A stretch of DNA of 64,000 nucleotides from NCBI RefSeq assembly GCF_042654985.1, contig NZ_JBHSMT010000030.1:62001-126000 (forward strand), given 5' to 3'. Position 1 is the stretch's first letter; every line of letters begins with the position of its first letter. Positions 1 to 9,467 of this stretch are shown piece by piece. Position numbers and translations under genes: made by a program. The notes under the pieces are model-generated. The model was given only the letters and a program-made list of their open reading frames with translations. It was not told where the DNA came from and did no database searches. Source of the DNA: Paraherbaspirillum soli (lineage in GTDB: Bacteria; Pseudomonadota; Gammaproteobacteria; Burkholderiales; Burkholderiaceae_D).

Positions 1-512
1 GTGGTGACTACGCTGACCGGATAACTGACGCCGAGACGGCGCGCAACGCGCAGCATTTTGCGTTCGGTCGGCAGATCGAGTCCGTATCCGGATTTGATTT
101 CAATTGCCGTCACGCCTTCCGCCAGCAGGGCTTCCAGCCGCCGCGCCGCCTGCCGGAACAGGCTCTCCTCATCCGCCAGGCGGGTCGCTCGCACGGTGGA
201 GACTATGCCGCCGCCGCGCTGCGCGATTTCGGTATAGCTGGCGCCGGCCAGCCGCAGCGCAAATTCATCGGCGCGGGTACCGCCGTATACCAGGTGCGTG
301 TGACAGTCGATCAAGCCGGGCGTGATCCACTGGCCGCCGACATCGTGGCGCGGCAAAGCCGACTCCGCAAATTCGGCAGGCATGGACTCGACGCTGCCGA
401 TCCAGGCAATCACGCCGTCGCGCACCGCAATCGCACCGTCTTCGATGACATGATCTGGATCGCCGGCGGGCGCGATCCGGGCGTTGTGCCAGATGCCTTG
501 ATTAGTTTGCAT
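1..512 (-). CDS. hutI: Imidazolonepropionase HutI (3' end beyond window)
   Basis: Cytoplasmic metal-dependent amidohydrolase that opens imidazolone propionate to N-formimino-L-glutamate, the third step of histidine breakdown. Only about the first 170 residues lie in the window. They read from ATG at 512 and include the metal-ligand motif HTHLVYGG near residue 75 and the EIKSGYG stretch near residue 145, both typical of HutI. The start lies 11 bases inside the end of hutD, suggesting translational coupling. The reading frame runs off the left edge, so hutG or hutF, if present, would lie outside. Family assignment is secure. Confidence 0.93.
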   Translation of the reverse strand, partial: MQTNQGIWHNARIAPAGDPDHVIEDGAIAVRDGVIAWIGSVESMPAEFAESALPRHDVGGQWITPGLIDCHTHLVYGGTRADEFALRLAGASYTEIAQRGGGIVSTVRATRLADEESLFRQAARRLEALLAEGVTAIEIKSGYGLDLPTERKMLRVARRLGVSYPVSVVT

Positions 513-1098
513 GCGCGATTCCTTGTTGCCGGTTGATCTTGACCACGACCAATACGCTGTCTGCCGCCAATGGGCGGACCGAGATGCGGCCGGTATCGCC
601 CTCGCAGCTCAGCGTCTGTCGCCGCTCCAGCGCGCATTCTGCATGCGATGTACTCACTTGCCAGCTGCCCTGAACGCAAAACAGCAGCCGAAAATCGCAT
701 GCCTCGACCACGTCCGGCGTCGCGTGCCACACCTCGACCGCGCCGCTGGCGGCACCGCGCCGCAGCATCAGGTTGAAATCGCGGCATGCCCCGCCCTCCA
801 GCCGCGCATCCAGTTGTTCCTCGCCCTTGAAGCAATACGGCAGCAACGGCGTGGTCAAGCCATGCACCTTGCCATCGGCAAAGTTCAGCTGCATGCCGGG
901 GCCATCCAGCAACATGATCACCCGGTCGATGCCGGGAAAAGACGAAAACGGCCCGGATTGATCGACGTCGGCAATGCTCACCCGCCACAAAAAATCATCG
1001 AAGCCGGCGTCCGCCGGATAGCTGGATAAGGTACGCGTGCTGCCGCCGCCGTTTTTCCAAGGCGCGGCAATCAGGTCGTCGAAGGCATGCAGTTCCAT
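502..1098 (-). CDS. hutD: HutD family protein
   Basis: HutD is a small cupin-like protein found in proteobacterial hut operons; it is proposed to limit urocanate or hut over-expression, but its biochemical role is not settled. The 198-residue product begins at ATG 1098 with [19 protein letters not shown], and the PWKNGGGxTRTL segment is the family hallmark. A longer frame exists upstream, but it would run into hutH, whose stop is at 1112, so the start 13 bases after hutH is preferred. It sits between hutH and hutI in the same direction and overlaps the start of hutI, consistent with one transcript. Confidence 0.88.
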   Translation of the reverse strand: MELHAFDDLIAAPWKNGGGSTRTLSSYPADAGFDDFLWRVSIADVDQSGPFSSFPGIDRVIMLLDGPGMQLNFADGKVHGLTTPLLPYCFKGEEQLDARLEGGACRDFNLMLRRGAASGAVEVWHATPDVVEACDFRLLFCVQGSWQVSTSHAECALERRQTLSCEGDTGRISVRPLAADSVLVVVKINRQQGIAHAN

Positions 1099-1111
1099 GT
1101 CGGGTCCGGTG

Positions 1112-2653
1112 TTATGCCAGATGCAGGCCGATAAACAACTGCTGGCAGCTCTCGCTGACCGCGCCTTGCAACACCAGTTGTTTCGCGGCTTCGATATCCG
1201 GAGCAAAGAAACGATCCTTGTCGTAAAACCCGACTTCCTGGCGCAAGCGTTGCAGCACCGGCACCAGCATCGGCGAGGTCAATAAAGGCTGATGGAAATC
1301 CACCCCCTGCGCCGCCGCCAGCAATTCGATGGCGACGATGGTGGCGGTGTTGTGCGCCATGTCATGCAAGCGTCGGCCGGCATAGGTCGCCATGCTGACG
1401 TGATCTTCCTGATTGGCTGAAGTCGGCAAGCTGTCGACGCTGGCCGGGTGCGCCAGCGATTTGTTTTCGGAAGCCAGAGCGGCTGCGGTGACGTGGGCGA
1501 TCATGAAGCCGGAATTGAGGCCGGACGACTCCACCAGGAACGGCGGCAAGCCGGACAAGGAAGCGTCGATCAGCAAGGCGATCCGGCGCTCCGACAACGC
1601 GCCGATTTCGGCAATCGCCAAGGCCAGCGTATCGGCGGCAAAAGCGACCGGTTCGGCATGGAAATTGCCACCGGAAATCACCTCGTCATGTTCCGCATAA
1701 ATCAACGGATTATCGGTGACGGCGTTGGCTTCAGTCAGCAAGGTGCGCGCCGCGTTGGCTATCAGGTCCAGGCAGGCTCCCATCACTTGCGGCTGGCAGC
1801 GCAGGCTATACGGGTCTTGCACGCGCTCGTCGTTGACCAGGTGCGATTGCCGGATCGCGCTCCCGCTGAGCAGCTGGCGATAAATCTTTGCGGTCGCGAT
1901 TTGCCCCGGCTGACCGCGTACTTCATGCAGACGCGGATCGAACGGCGCATCGCTGCCTCTGGCGGCATCGACCGACAGCGCGCCGGTGACGGTGGCGGCG
2001 GCCAACACCCTTTCCGCCAAAAACAGGCCATGCAAGGTCAGCGCGGTGGATACCTGGGTGCCGTTGATCAGCGCCAGGCCTTCCTTGGCGGCCAGCACGA
2101 TAGGCGCGATATTGGCTTGTTCCAATGCGTGTCTGGCGTCCAGCAGCTTGCCGCCGACCCTGACCTGGCCTTCTCCCAGCAAGGCCAAAGTCATGTGCGA
2201 CAACGGCGCCAGATCGCCGGACGCGCCGACCGAGCCCTTGGCCGGGATGCACGGCATGATGCCGGCGTTGTACAGCGCCAGCAGGGTATCGATGACTTGC
2301 GGCCGGATGCCGGAATAGCCGCGCGCCAAGCTGCCGATTTTCATCGCCATGATCAGACGCACCACCGCATCGTCCAACAATTCGCCGGTGCCGACCGAGT
2401 GCGACAGGATCAGGTTGCGCTGCAACTCTTCCAGTTGCGCGTCGGGAATGTGGGTTTTGGCCAATTTGCCGAAACCGGTGTTGATGCCGTAGGCGGCATC
2501 GCCGCGGCCGACGATCCTGAGGATGGTGGCGGCGGAAGCTTCAATCGCCGGGTAAGCGGACGGCGCCAGCTGCAGCGGCACGGCTTCGGCCCAGATGCTG
2601 CGGATTTCTGCCAGGGACATTTTTCCAGGCTGGATGGTCAGGGTATTTTTCAT
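1112..2653 (-). CDS. hutH: Histidine ammonia-lyase HutH
   Basis: Removes ammonia from L-histidine to give trans-urocanate, the entry step of the pathway. The 513-residue length is normal. Residues around 142-151 read [10 protein letters not shown]; the Ala-Ser-Gly in it cyclises to the MIO electrophile. Other family stretches are visible: NTGFGKLA near residue 60, the NGTQ segment near 195 and the GGNFH segment near 325. The gene is followed closely by hutD and hutI and preceded by a transporter gene 47 bases upstream, so it is probably transcribed with them. No missing catalytic residue was seen. Confidence 0.97.
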   Translation of the reverse strand: MKNTLTIQPGKMSLAEIRSIWAEAVPLQLAPSAYPAIEASAATILRIVGRGDAAYGINTGFGKLAKTHIPDAQLEELQRNLILSHSVGTGELLDDAVVRLIMAMKIGSLARGYSGIRPQVIDTLLALYNAGIMPCIPAKGSVGASGDLAPLSHMTLALLGEGQVRVGGKLLDARHALEQANIAPIVLAAKEGLALINGTQVSTALTLHGLFLAERVLAAATVTGALSVDAARGSDAPFDPRLHEVRGQPGQIATAKIYRQLLSGSAIRQSHLVNDERVQDPYSLRCQPQVMGACLDLIANAARTLLTEANAVTDNPLIYAEHDEVISGGNFHAEPVAFAADTLALAIAEIGALSERRIALLIDASLSGLPPFLVESSGLNSGFMIAHVTAAALASENKSLAHPASVDSLPTSANQEDHVSMATYAGRRLHDMAHNTATIVAIELLAAAQGVDFHQPLLTSPMLVPVLQRLRQEVGFYDKDRFFAPDIEAAKQLVLQGAVSESCQQLFIGLHLA

Positions 2654-2700
2654 AGGTACTTGCTTTCAAAATGAGACAGATATGTGCATTTAAATCAATA

Positions 2701-4029
2701 CTATTCAATCGGTTGACCGGCCTTTTCCTGTATGAACGGCAACGCCACCAACGCGCCCAAGCCGCAAGCCATCAAATACCAGGACGGCGCCAGATTGCTG
2801 CCCGACACCGCAATCAGCTTGGTGGCAAAAAACGGCGCAAACCCGCCGAAAATGGCAACCCCGATGCAATACACGACCGACATGCCGGTCGCTCTTACCG
2901 CTTGCGGAAACATTTCCGGCAGCATCACCACATTGGGCACCGCGGTAAATGTCGCCAGCATCGTCAGCAGCGCCATCACCGGCAGCAAGGTGGCGATAGT
3001 CGGCGCCTGATTGATCAAGGCGAATGCCGGATAGGCCGCAAACACCAGTAACAGGCAGGATACGCCGAACACTTTCTTGCGTCCGACCCGATCCGACAGC
3101 ATCCCCACCAGCGGCGCCAGCAAGGCGTTGACCGCCGCCGCCATGCAGGCCGCGGTCAAGCCGGCCGAGGCCGGCATATGCAACACTTTGGCGACATAAG
3201 TCGGTATGTAATACAGCGTGATGTAGACCGCCGCGATACTGCCCATCGTCAATCCCACGCCGGCGGCGATTTGTGGCCGGTGATCGGCAAAAACGATGCG
3301 GATCGAATGGCTGAAGGAGTTCCTGGCAGCCACGCCGGTTGCCAGCGTTTCATGCAGATTGCGGCGGATATACACCCCGAGCGGACCCATCAGCAAGCCT
3401 AGCGCGAATGGTATCCGCCAGCCCCAGCTTTCCAACGATGCGGTACTCAGCACAGCCGTCAGCGACAAACCCATCAACGCCCCCAACAGCGCGCTCAGAT
3501 TCTGGCTGACCACCTGCAAGCCGCCGTAGAAGCCGCGCGAGCGGTCATCCGCGTATTCCATCAGCAGCGAAGTCGACGCGCCGAATTCGCCGCCCAGCGC
3601 AAAGCCCTGGAACAGACGCGCCAGCACAATCAGCAGCGGCGCGGCCAGACCGATCCGGGCATAGGTCGGGGCAAACACGATCAGCCCCGAACCGATTGCC
3701 ATCAGGGTCAAGGTCAGGCTCATGGCCGCCTTGCGACCGGCTCGATCGGCATAGGAACCGAGCAGCAAGCCGCCGATCGGACGCGCAACAAAGCCGATGC
3801 CGAAAGTGGCCGTCACCAGCATCAGCTGCGCACTGTCGCCATCGGCCGGGAAATACAGCTTGCCGATGATGATCGCGAAAAAGCTATAGGCCGTGAATTC
3901 GAAAAATTCGAGGCCGTTGCCGATGGTGATGGCGGCTATGGCTTTGATCTTGCCGCCACTGGTCCTGACCGTGTGTGCCGCTCGTCTGGCCGGGGTCGCC
4001 AGCGTTTCTGCGCTGCTGCTTGTTTCCAC
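2701..4029 (-). CDS. MFS transporter of the hut locus (MHS-like)
   Basis: Inner-membrane secondary transporter of 442 residues with about 12 hydrophobic segments. The N-terminal membrane entry (GNGLEFFEFTAY) and the loop after helix 2 (SYADRAGRKAAM) fit the metabolite:H+ symporter branch of the major facilitator superfamily. A second ADRVGRK-like motif (SDRVGRKKVF) lies near residue 305, as expected for the duplicated fold. Its position between hutU and hutH on the same strand suggests import of histidine, urocanate or a related compound. The substrate is inferred from context only. Confidence 0.85.
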   Translation of the reverse strand: METSSSAETLATPARRAAHTVRTSGGKIKAIAAITIGNGLEFFEFTAYSFFAIIIGKLYFPADGDSAQLMLVTATFGIGFVARPIGGLLLGSYADRAGRKAAMSLTLTLMAIGSGLIVFAPTYARIGLAAPLLIVLARLFQGFALGGEFGASTSLLMEYADDRSRGFYGGLQVVSQNLSALLGALMGLSLTAVLSTASLESWGWRIPFALGLLMGPLGVYIRRNLHETLATGVAARNSFSHSIRIVFADHRPQIAAGVGLTMGSIAAVYITLYYIPTYVAKVLHMPASAGLTAACMAAAVNALLAPLVGMLSDRVGRKKVFGVSCLLLVFAAYPAFALINQAPTIATLLPVMALLTMLATFTAVPNVVMLPEMFPQAVRATGMSVVYCIGVAIFGGFAPFFATKLIAVSGSNLAPSWYLMACGLGALVALPFIQEKAGQPIE

Positions 4030-4054
4030 GTGCTAGCTCCTTGTAGGCGCTGAC

Positions 4055-4229
4055 GTAGGGCGGATGAGCGTAGCGTTATCCGCCGTTCTGGATGCATCAC
4101 ACGCCTGTGGGACATCCAACGGCGGAAGGGTGTAGCAGGGGTTTCAGATGGCATGCCATCTGCCTGCGTAACGGTATCCGCCTGCCAGCGGATACGCGCC
4201 CTGCAAGGGCTACGCTTTTCCGCCCTACG
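4055..4229. repeat. GTAGGGCGG-type palindromic element, copy R1 (long form)
   Basis: About 175 bases between the transporter start and the hutU stop. Ends are GTAGGGCGG and CCGCCCTAC. Internal inverted pieces include GGCATGCC and the pair CGGATACGC/GGTATCCG. Read on the minus strand, the first ~110 bases nearly match copy R2 at 6895. No coding potential was seen. It is a member of the dispersed family also found at 6895, 25080, 43774 and 49493. Confidence 0.85.
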
Positions 4230-4230
4230 T

Positions 4231-5952
4231 TTATCGGTTGATCATCGGCAGATTCAGGTGATGACGCTTGGCGCATTCGATCGCAGCTTCATAACCGGCA
4301 TCCGCATGGCGCATCACGCCGGACGCGCAATCGTTGACCAAGACCCGCGCCAGCCTTTTGGCGGCGGCTTCGGTGCCGTCGGCGACGATCACCATGCCGG
4401 CGTGCTGGGAGTAGCCCATGCCGACCCCGCCGCCGTGATGCAGCGAGACCCAGGTGGCGCCGCCGGAGGTGTTGAGCAAGGCGTTCAGCAACGGCCAGTC
4501 GGAGACCGCATCGGTGCCGTCCTTCATGCTCTCGGTTTCGCGATTCGGGCTGGCCACCGAGCCGGTGTCCAGGTGGTCGCGGCCGATGACGACCGGTGCT
4601 TTCAATTCGCCGGTACGCACCATCTCATTGAAGGCCAGACCGGCCAGATGGCGCTCGCCCAGCCCCAGCCAGCAGATACGCGCCGGCAAACCCTGGAACG
4701 AGATCCGCTCGCGCGCCATGTCGAGCCAGCGATGGACGTGCGCGTTTTGCGGGAATAGCTTCTTGATCTTTTCATCGGTTTTGTAAATATCCTCGGGATC
4801 GCCGGACAAAGCGACCCAGCGGAACGGCCCCTTCCCTTCGCAAAACAAGGGCCGGATATAGGCCGGGACAAAGCCGGGGAAATCGAATGCGTTCTTGATC
4901 CCGGCATCGTAAGCGACTTGCCGGATGTTGTTGCCGTAATCTACAGTCTTGATGCCCATCGCATGAAAATCCAGCATCGCCTGCACATGGGCGGCGCAGG
5001 AGCGTGCGGCATCGGCTGACAATCTGGCCTGTTGCGACGGATCGTTTTGCGCCTGCACCCATTGCTCGACCGTCCAGCCCAGCGGCAGGTAGCCGTTGAT
5101 CAGGTCATGAGCCGAGGTTTGGTCGGTCACCAGATCCGGTTTGATGCCGCCGGCTTTGGCGCGCTTGACCAGCTCGGGCAATACTTCGGCGGCGTTGCCG
5201 AGCAAGCCGATCGACACCGCCTCCTTGCGTTGCGTGTGGTATTTGACCAGTTCCAGCGCCTCGTCCAGATCTTTGGCCTGCTTGTCGAGATAGCGCGTGC
5301 GCAGACGGAAGTCGATGCTGGACTGTTTGCATTCGATGGTGAGCGACACCGCGCCCGCCAGCGTCGCCGCCAGCGGCTGGGCGCCGCCCATGCCGCCCAG
5401 TCCGGCGGTCAGGATCCAGCGCCCGCCCCAGTCGCCGCCGAAATGCTGGCGGCCGGCCTCGGCGAAAGTCTCGAAAGTGCCTTGCACGATGCCCTGGCTG
5501 CCGATGTAGATCCAGCTGCCGGCGGTCATCTGGCCGTACATGAACAAGCCCTTGCGGTCGAGTTCGTTGAAATGTTCCCAGTCGGCCCACTTCGGCACCA
5601 GGTTGGAGTTGGCCAGCAGCACCCGCGGCGCATCGGCATGGGTCTGGAACACGCCGACCGGCTTGCCGGACTGGATCAGCAGGGTCTCGTCGTCGTTCAG
5701 GTTGGTCAGCGCTTCGACAATCTTGTCGTAACAGGCCCAGTCGCGCGCGGCCCGGCCGATCCCGCCGTACACCACCAGATCGTTCGGCCGCTCCGCCACT
5801 TCCGGGTCGAGGTTATTCATCAGCATGCGCAACGGCGCCTCGGTCAGCCAGCTCTTGGCGGTCAACTGCGTGCCGCGTGCGGCGCGAATGGAACGGCTGG
5901 CATCGCGCCGCGGATCGTTGCCGGTCGCTGCCGGTGTATTCGATGTGCTCAT
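4231..5952 (-). CDS. hutU: Urocanate hydratase HutU
   Basis: NAD-dependent enzyme that hydrates urocanate to imidazolone propionate, the second step of histidine catabolism. The product has 573 residues; the family is usually about 555-560, the excess being an N-terminal extension (start at ATG 5952). Strongly conserved stretches are visible: [11 protein letters not shown] near residue 45, [11 protein letters not shown] near 65, and the [12 protein letters not shown] dinucleotide-binding segment near 185. It is the first gene downstream of the HutC-type promoter at 6011-6055. Copy R1 of a palindromic repeat separates its stop from the transporter, which could attenuate downstream transcription. 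Confidence 0.97.
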   Translation of the reverse strand: MSTSNTPAATGNDPRRDASRSIRAARGTQLTAKSWLTEAPLRMLMNNLDPEVAERPNDLVVYGGIGRAARDWACYDKIVEALTNLNDDETLLIQSGKPVGVFQTHADAPRVLLANSNLVPKWADWEHFNELDRKGLFMYGQMTAGSWIYIGSQGIVQGTFETFAEAGRQHFGGDWGGRWILTAGLGGMGGAQPLAATLAGAVSLTIECKQSSIDFRLRTRYLDKQAKDLDEALELVKYHTQRKEAVSIGLLGNAAEVLPELVKRAKAGGIKPDLVTDQTSAHDLINGYLPLGWTVEQWVQAQNDPSQQARLSADAARSCAAHVQAMLDFHAMGIKTVDYGNNIRQVAYDAGIKNAFDFPGFVPAYIRPLFCEGKGPFRWVALSGDPEDIYKTDEKIKKLFPQNAHVHRWLDMARERISFQGLPARICWLGLGERHLAGLAFNEMVRTGELKAPVVIGRDHLDTGSVASPNRETESMKDGTDAVSDWPLLNALLNTSGGATWVSLHHGGGVGMGYSQHAGMVIVADGTEAAAKRLARVLVNDCASGVMRHADAGYEAAIECAKRHHLNLPMINR

Positions 5953-6010
5953 GGTGATTTGCCCTCAATGAAAGTGATGCGATGATGCGTGCTTGTAGAC
6001 AGAACGCAGA

Positions 6011-6055
6011 GTTGTATAGTCCAATCAAGTATAATGTCTATACAACTTGTGTCAA
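6011..6055 (-). promoter_or_regulatory. hutU promoter with paired HutC-type half-sites
   Basis: On the minus strand TTGACA (6050-6055) and TATACT (6028-6033) are separated by 16 bases, close to a sigma-70 consensus. GTTGTATAG is present as an inverted pair, CTATACAAC at 6038-6046 and GTTGTATAG at 6011-6019. One half lies in the -35/-10 spacer and the other just downstream of -10. HutC repressors are known to bind TTGTATA-like dyads, so repression relieved by urocanate is the natural reading. The same interval lies upstream of hutC and could also autoregulate it. Confidence 0.8.
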
Positions 6056-6127
6056 TCATCTTTTCAGGATTTTTTCCGGCAAGGTTGTCGTAACATCCGT
6101 AAAGAAACAATTGATTGGAGCAGGTGT

Positions 6128-6835
6128 ATGAGTAGCGCGTTTGTCAAAGCAATTCCAGCTTTTCAGCAAGTAAAAGACCATGTCACGCAGCAAATCCGCA
6201 GCGGCGCATGGAAGCCGGGCGAGCTGATCCCGTCTGAGCGCGAGCTGATGCAGCAATTCGGCTTGTCGCGGATGACGGTCAACCGCGCCGTGCGCGAATT
6301 GACGGACATGCAACTGCTGGTGCGGATCCAGGGGTCCGGCACCTATGTGGCGCCGGGCAAATATCAATCGACGCTGGTCGAGATCCGCAGCATAGACGAC
6401 GAAGTGGTGGCGCGCGGCCATCGTTACCGCAGCCAGGTGCTGACCCTGGAAGCCAGCGCAACCCCGGCCGCGCTGAAGGCGATCGGTTTCGCGACCGGCT
6501 CGGTATTTCATTCCAGCATCGTGCATTTTGCCGACGATATACCGATCCAGTTCGAGGATCGCTATACCAATCCACAGCTGTTCCCGGAATACCTGCAGCA
6601 AGACTTTCACCTGCAAACCCCGAATCACTACATGGTCCAGATCGCGCCGCTGGACCGCGCCGAATACAGCATCGAATCGAGGATGCCGGATGCCGCCGTG
6701 CGCAAGCGGCTGCAGATGGAAGCCGGCGAACCCAGCCTGGTGCTGTCGCGTCGCACCTGGGTCCGCGATCAGGTGGCGACTTCAGTCACTTTATGGCATC
6801 CGGGCTCCAGGTATCAGTTCACCGGCGGATTTTGA
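6128..6835 (+). CDS. hutC: Histidine utilization repressor HutC (GntR family)
   Basis: DNA-binding repressor of the hut genes, normally released by urocanate. The 235-residue product has an N-terminal GntR winged helix (LIPSERELMQQFGLSRMTVNRAV at about residues 40-62, then the wing GSGTYVAP), followed by a UTRA ligand domain from about residue 90 to 230. ATG 6128 is chosen because GGAG lies 7 bases upstream and the helix-turn-helix is then correctly placed. An in-frame start 27 codons upstream would overlap the operator. It is divergent from hutU and shares its control region. Confidence 0.94.
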   Translation: MSSAFVKAIPAFQQVKDHVTQQIRSGAWKPGELIPSERELMQQFGLSRMTVNRAVRELTDMQLLVRIQGSGTYVAPGKYQSTLVEIRSIDDEVVARGHRYRSQVLTLEASATPAALKAIGFATGSVFHSSIVHFADDIPIQFEDRYTNPQLFPEYLQQDFHLQTPNHYMVQIAPLDRAEYSIESRMPDAAVRKRLQMEAGEPSLVLSRRTWVRDQVATSVTLWHPGSRYQFTGGF

Positions 6836-6894
6836 ACGGGCGATCGTTTTCCGCTATCCGTATGTCACAGCGCGGCGCCATCTAACGTCTTGGC

Positions 6895-7069
6895 GTAGGG
6901 CGGAAAAGCGAAGCCCTTGCAGGGCGCGTATCCGCTGGCAGGCGGATACCGTTCAGCAGGCGGATGGCATGCCATCCGAAACCCCTGCTTCACCCTTCCG
7001 CCGTTTTTGAAACGCTCAATCTGCTGTAATACATCGGACGGCGGAAGGCGCTACGCTTTTCCGCCCTAC
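6895..7069. repeat. GTAGGGCGG-type palindromic element, copy R2 (long form)
   Basis: Non-coding element of about 175 bases between hutC and the next gene, bounded by GTAGGGCGG and CCGCCCTAC. Its left ~110 bases nearly match the reverse complement of R1 (4055-4229), while the right part differs. R1 and R2 therefore lie in opposite orientation on the two sides of the hutU-hutC pair. Confidence 0.85.
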
Positions 7070-7103
7070 TTCTCTCCATATTTGATCGAAATATTTCTTG
7101 CCC

Positions 7104-8579
7104 ATGTCTGTTACCCCCGCTTCCCTCAATTCCCCCGCTGCGGCCAGTTGGGCCGACTTGCTTTCCGGCCGAAATGCCTTGCGCTCGATCACGCTGGCGG
7201 GTGGGATCGGCATGCATGCCACCAACGTATACATCGTCACCACCATCCTGCCGTCGGTCGTCCGAGATATCGGCGGGCTGGAATACTACGCCTGGGCCAC
7301 CTCGCTGTTCGTGGTGGCGTCGATCATCGCCGCCGGCGTCGCTTCGCGCCTGGTCGAGTGGATCGGCCATCGCGCCACCTGCCTGCTGGCGCTGCTGATC
7401 TTTTCGATCGGCGCCGCCGGCTGCGCGCTGGCGCCGCATATGCTATGGCTGCTGGCGGCGCGGACGATCCAGGGTTTTGGCGGCGGCGTGCTGGTGGCGC
7501 TGTCTTACGCGATGATCCGGCTGGTATTTGCGCCTGCTTTGTGGTCGCGGGCGATGGCATTGATGTCCGGCATGTGGGGCATTTCCACGCTGTCGGGGCC
7601 GGCCATCGGCGGCATGTTCGCGCAGGCAGGCAGCTGGCGCGGCGCTTTCTGGGTGTTGCTGCCGGCCGCATTCGGCTTGGCATTGCTGGTGCAATTCACA
7701 CTGAAGATTCCGAAGCAGAACGCACCTGCCGACAGCGCGCCGAATACCATCCCGACCCTGAAAATAGTGCTGCTGGCGGCAGCCGTCATGTCGGTCTCGG
7801 CCGCCAGCCTGTTCAGCAGCATCGCGCTGAATGTCGCCGGCGTCGCGGTCGGCATCGCCCTGATCGCGCTGATTGCCTGGCTGGAGCAGCGCGGCGCCGC
7901 CCGGCTGCTGCCCAGCGGCGCATTCTCGCTGCGGACCCGGATCGGCGCTTTGTACGCGACGATGATCTTGATCATCCTGGGACTCACCACCGAAATCTAT
8001 GTGCCGTATTTCCTGCAAGTGATTCAAGGCCATTCACCGCTATTGGCCGGTTACCTGACCGGCATCATGTCTTGCGGCTGGACCCTGGCCGCCTTGCTGT
8101 TCTCCAGTTATAGCGGCAAGCGCGCGGAATGGGTGATGAAAGCGGGTCCGGCAGTGGTGATGGCGGCGCTGCTGGCGCTGTCGGTGATGGTGCCGTCGGT
8201 GACCATCGTCGCCGGCTACGGCCTGCTGCCGATGTGCGTGGCGCTGATCATGGTCGGCTTCGGGATCGGCATGGGGGCGCCGCATTTGATGGCAAAGATA
8301 TTGGGCAGCGCGCACGCCGATGAAGGCGATCTTGCGGCTTATTCGCTGACCACCGTGCAGTTATTTGCGACCGCGATCGGCGCTGCACTGGCGGGACTGG
8401 CGACCTCGCTGGCCGGACTGGCCGAACCGGGCGGCGCGACGGGTAGCCTAGCTGGTGCCATCAATGCCGCCCACTGGCTGTTCATCTGTTTTGCGCTGGC
8501 GCCGGCGATAGCATTCTTTACGGTGCGGCAGGCATTAAAATCGAAGCTTGGACCACCCGACCAGGAAGCTAAGCCATGA
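7104..8579 (+). CDS. MFS transporter, probable drug/metabolite exporter
   Basis: Inner-membrane protein of 491 residues with 12-14 hydrophobic segments. The first half has the MFS signature between helices 2 and 3 (ASRLVEWIGHRAT) and the motif-C-like run STLSGPAIGGMFAQAG, which is seen in proton-driven exporters of the EmrB/DHA2 kind. ATG 7104 is preferred to an in-frame TTG two codons upstream; no clear Shine-Dalgarno is seen for either. The stop overlaps the start of the fpr-type gene by four bases (ATGA), so the two are probably co-translated. Substrate unknown. Confidence 0.82.
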   Translation: MSVTPASLNSPAAASWADLLSGRNALRSITLAGGIGMHATNVYIVTTILPSVVRDIGGLEYYAWATSLFVVASIIAAGVASRLVEWIGHRATCLLALLIFSIGAAGCALAPHMLWLLAARTIQGFGGGVLVALSYAMIRLVFAPALWSRAMALMSGMWGISTLSGPAIGGMFAQAGSWRGAFWVLLPAAFGLALLVQFTLKIPKQNAPADSAPNTIPTLKIVLLAAAVMSVSAASLFSSIALNVAGVAVGIALIALIAWLEQRGAARLLPSGAFSLRTRIGALYATMILIILGLTTEIYVPYFLQVIQGHSPLLAGYLTGIMSCGWTLAALLFSSYSGKRAEWVMKAGPAVVMAALLALSVMVPSVTIVAGYGLLPMCVALIMVGFGIGMGAPHLMAKILGSAHADEGDLAAYSLTTVQLFATAIGAALAGLATSLAGLAEPGGATGSLAGAINAAHWLFICFALAPAIAFFTVRQALKSKLGPPDQEAKP

Positions 8580-9379
8580 ACACTCCCACGCCGGCAGCGC
8601 CGGTAAGCGCCCTCAAAGCAACGTCCGAGACCGTCACCAGCGTGCATTACTGGACCGAGCAGTTGCTGTCGTTCAGGAGCACGCGGCCGGCCGGCTATCG
8701 CTTCACGCCGGGGCAATTCGCGCGGCTGGGGGTGGTGGCTGGCGGCGAAACGCTGTGGCGCGCCTATTCGCTTGCTTCCGCTGCCGATGACGCCGAGCTG
8801 GAGTATTACCTGGTGCAGGTTCCCGGCGGCCAATTCACAGAGCAAATCAAGAACCTGAAACCGGGCGATCCTATCCTGGTAGAAAAATTCAGCTTCGGCT
8901 TCATGACCGCCGATCGTTTTGTCGACGGCGAGGATTTATGGATGCTGGCCACCGGCACCGGCCTCGGGCCGTTCATCTCGATCCTGCAAGACCCGGCAGT
9001 GTGGAAAAAATTCCGCAACCTGATCCTGGTGCACTGCGTCAGGAACGCCGATGAACTGGCGTATCGGGACTTGCTATCCAGCCTGCAGCAGCGCCCGCAG
9101 CTGGCCGCCGGCGGCGCGCGCCTGCAACTGATCCAGACCGTTACGCGCGATAACCAAGACGCCGCCCAGGACCATTTGCAAGGCCGCATCACCACCCTGT
9201 TGGCGAGCGGCGAACTGGAAGCGGCGGCTGGCCGGCCGATCACGGTGGAAGCCGCCCGCATCATGATTTGCGGCAATCCGCAGATGATCTCCGAAACCCG
9301 GGAAATCCTGCACCAGCGCGGCTTGCGCCCTTGCCGCCGGGCGCTGCCGGGGCAATTTGTCACCGAGGATTATTGGTAA
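8576..9379 (+). CDS. fpr: Ferredoxin--NADP reductase
   Basis: FAD enzyme moving electrons between NADPH and ferredoxin or flavodoxin, often linked to oxidative stress or iron-sulfur cluster supply. The 267-residue protein contains the FAD motif RAYSLAS near residue 62, the nucleotide-binding motif GTGLGPFISI near 125, and ends in VTEDYW, the aromatic C-terminus characteristic of bacterial Fpr. Its start overlaps the stop of the upstream exporter. A strong hairpin terminator follows within about 35 bases. Confidence 0.93.
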   Translation: MNTPTPAAPVSALKATSETVTSVHYWTEQLLSFRSTRPAGYRFTPGQFARLGVVAGGETLWRAYSLASAADDAELEYYLVQVPGGQFTEQIKNLKPGDPILVEKFSFGFMTADRFVDGEDLWMLATGTGLGPFISILQDPAVWKKFRNLILVHCVRNADELAYRDLLSSLQQRPQLAAGGARLQLIQTVTRDNQDAAQDHLQGRITTLLASGELEAAAGRPITVEAARIMICGNPQMISETREILHQRGLRPCRRALPGQFVTEDYW

Positions 9380-9410
9380 TATCGGTCCGGTCCGCCGTCA
9401 GTTCTCGGCA

Positions 9411-9450
9411 AACAACAATGGCGCTCCGAAGAGCGCCATTGTTGTTTTTT
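9411..9450. terminator. Bidirectional intrinsic terminator between fpr and the FAD oxidase
   Basis: Sixteen-base perfect stem (AACAACAATGGCGCTC and its complement) with a four-base loop, followed on the plus strand by a T run at 9445-9450. On the minus strand the loop reads TTCG closed by C-G, the very stable UUCG tetraloop type, though the T tract there is interrupted. It lies between two converging genes and can serve both. Confidence 0.9.
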
Positions 9451-9467
9451 ATTGCCGGAAACCTTAC

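Noticed and set aside
1448..2674. Plus-strand frame of about 400 codons antisense to hutH
   Set aside because: Same reason; HutH is complete and conserved.
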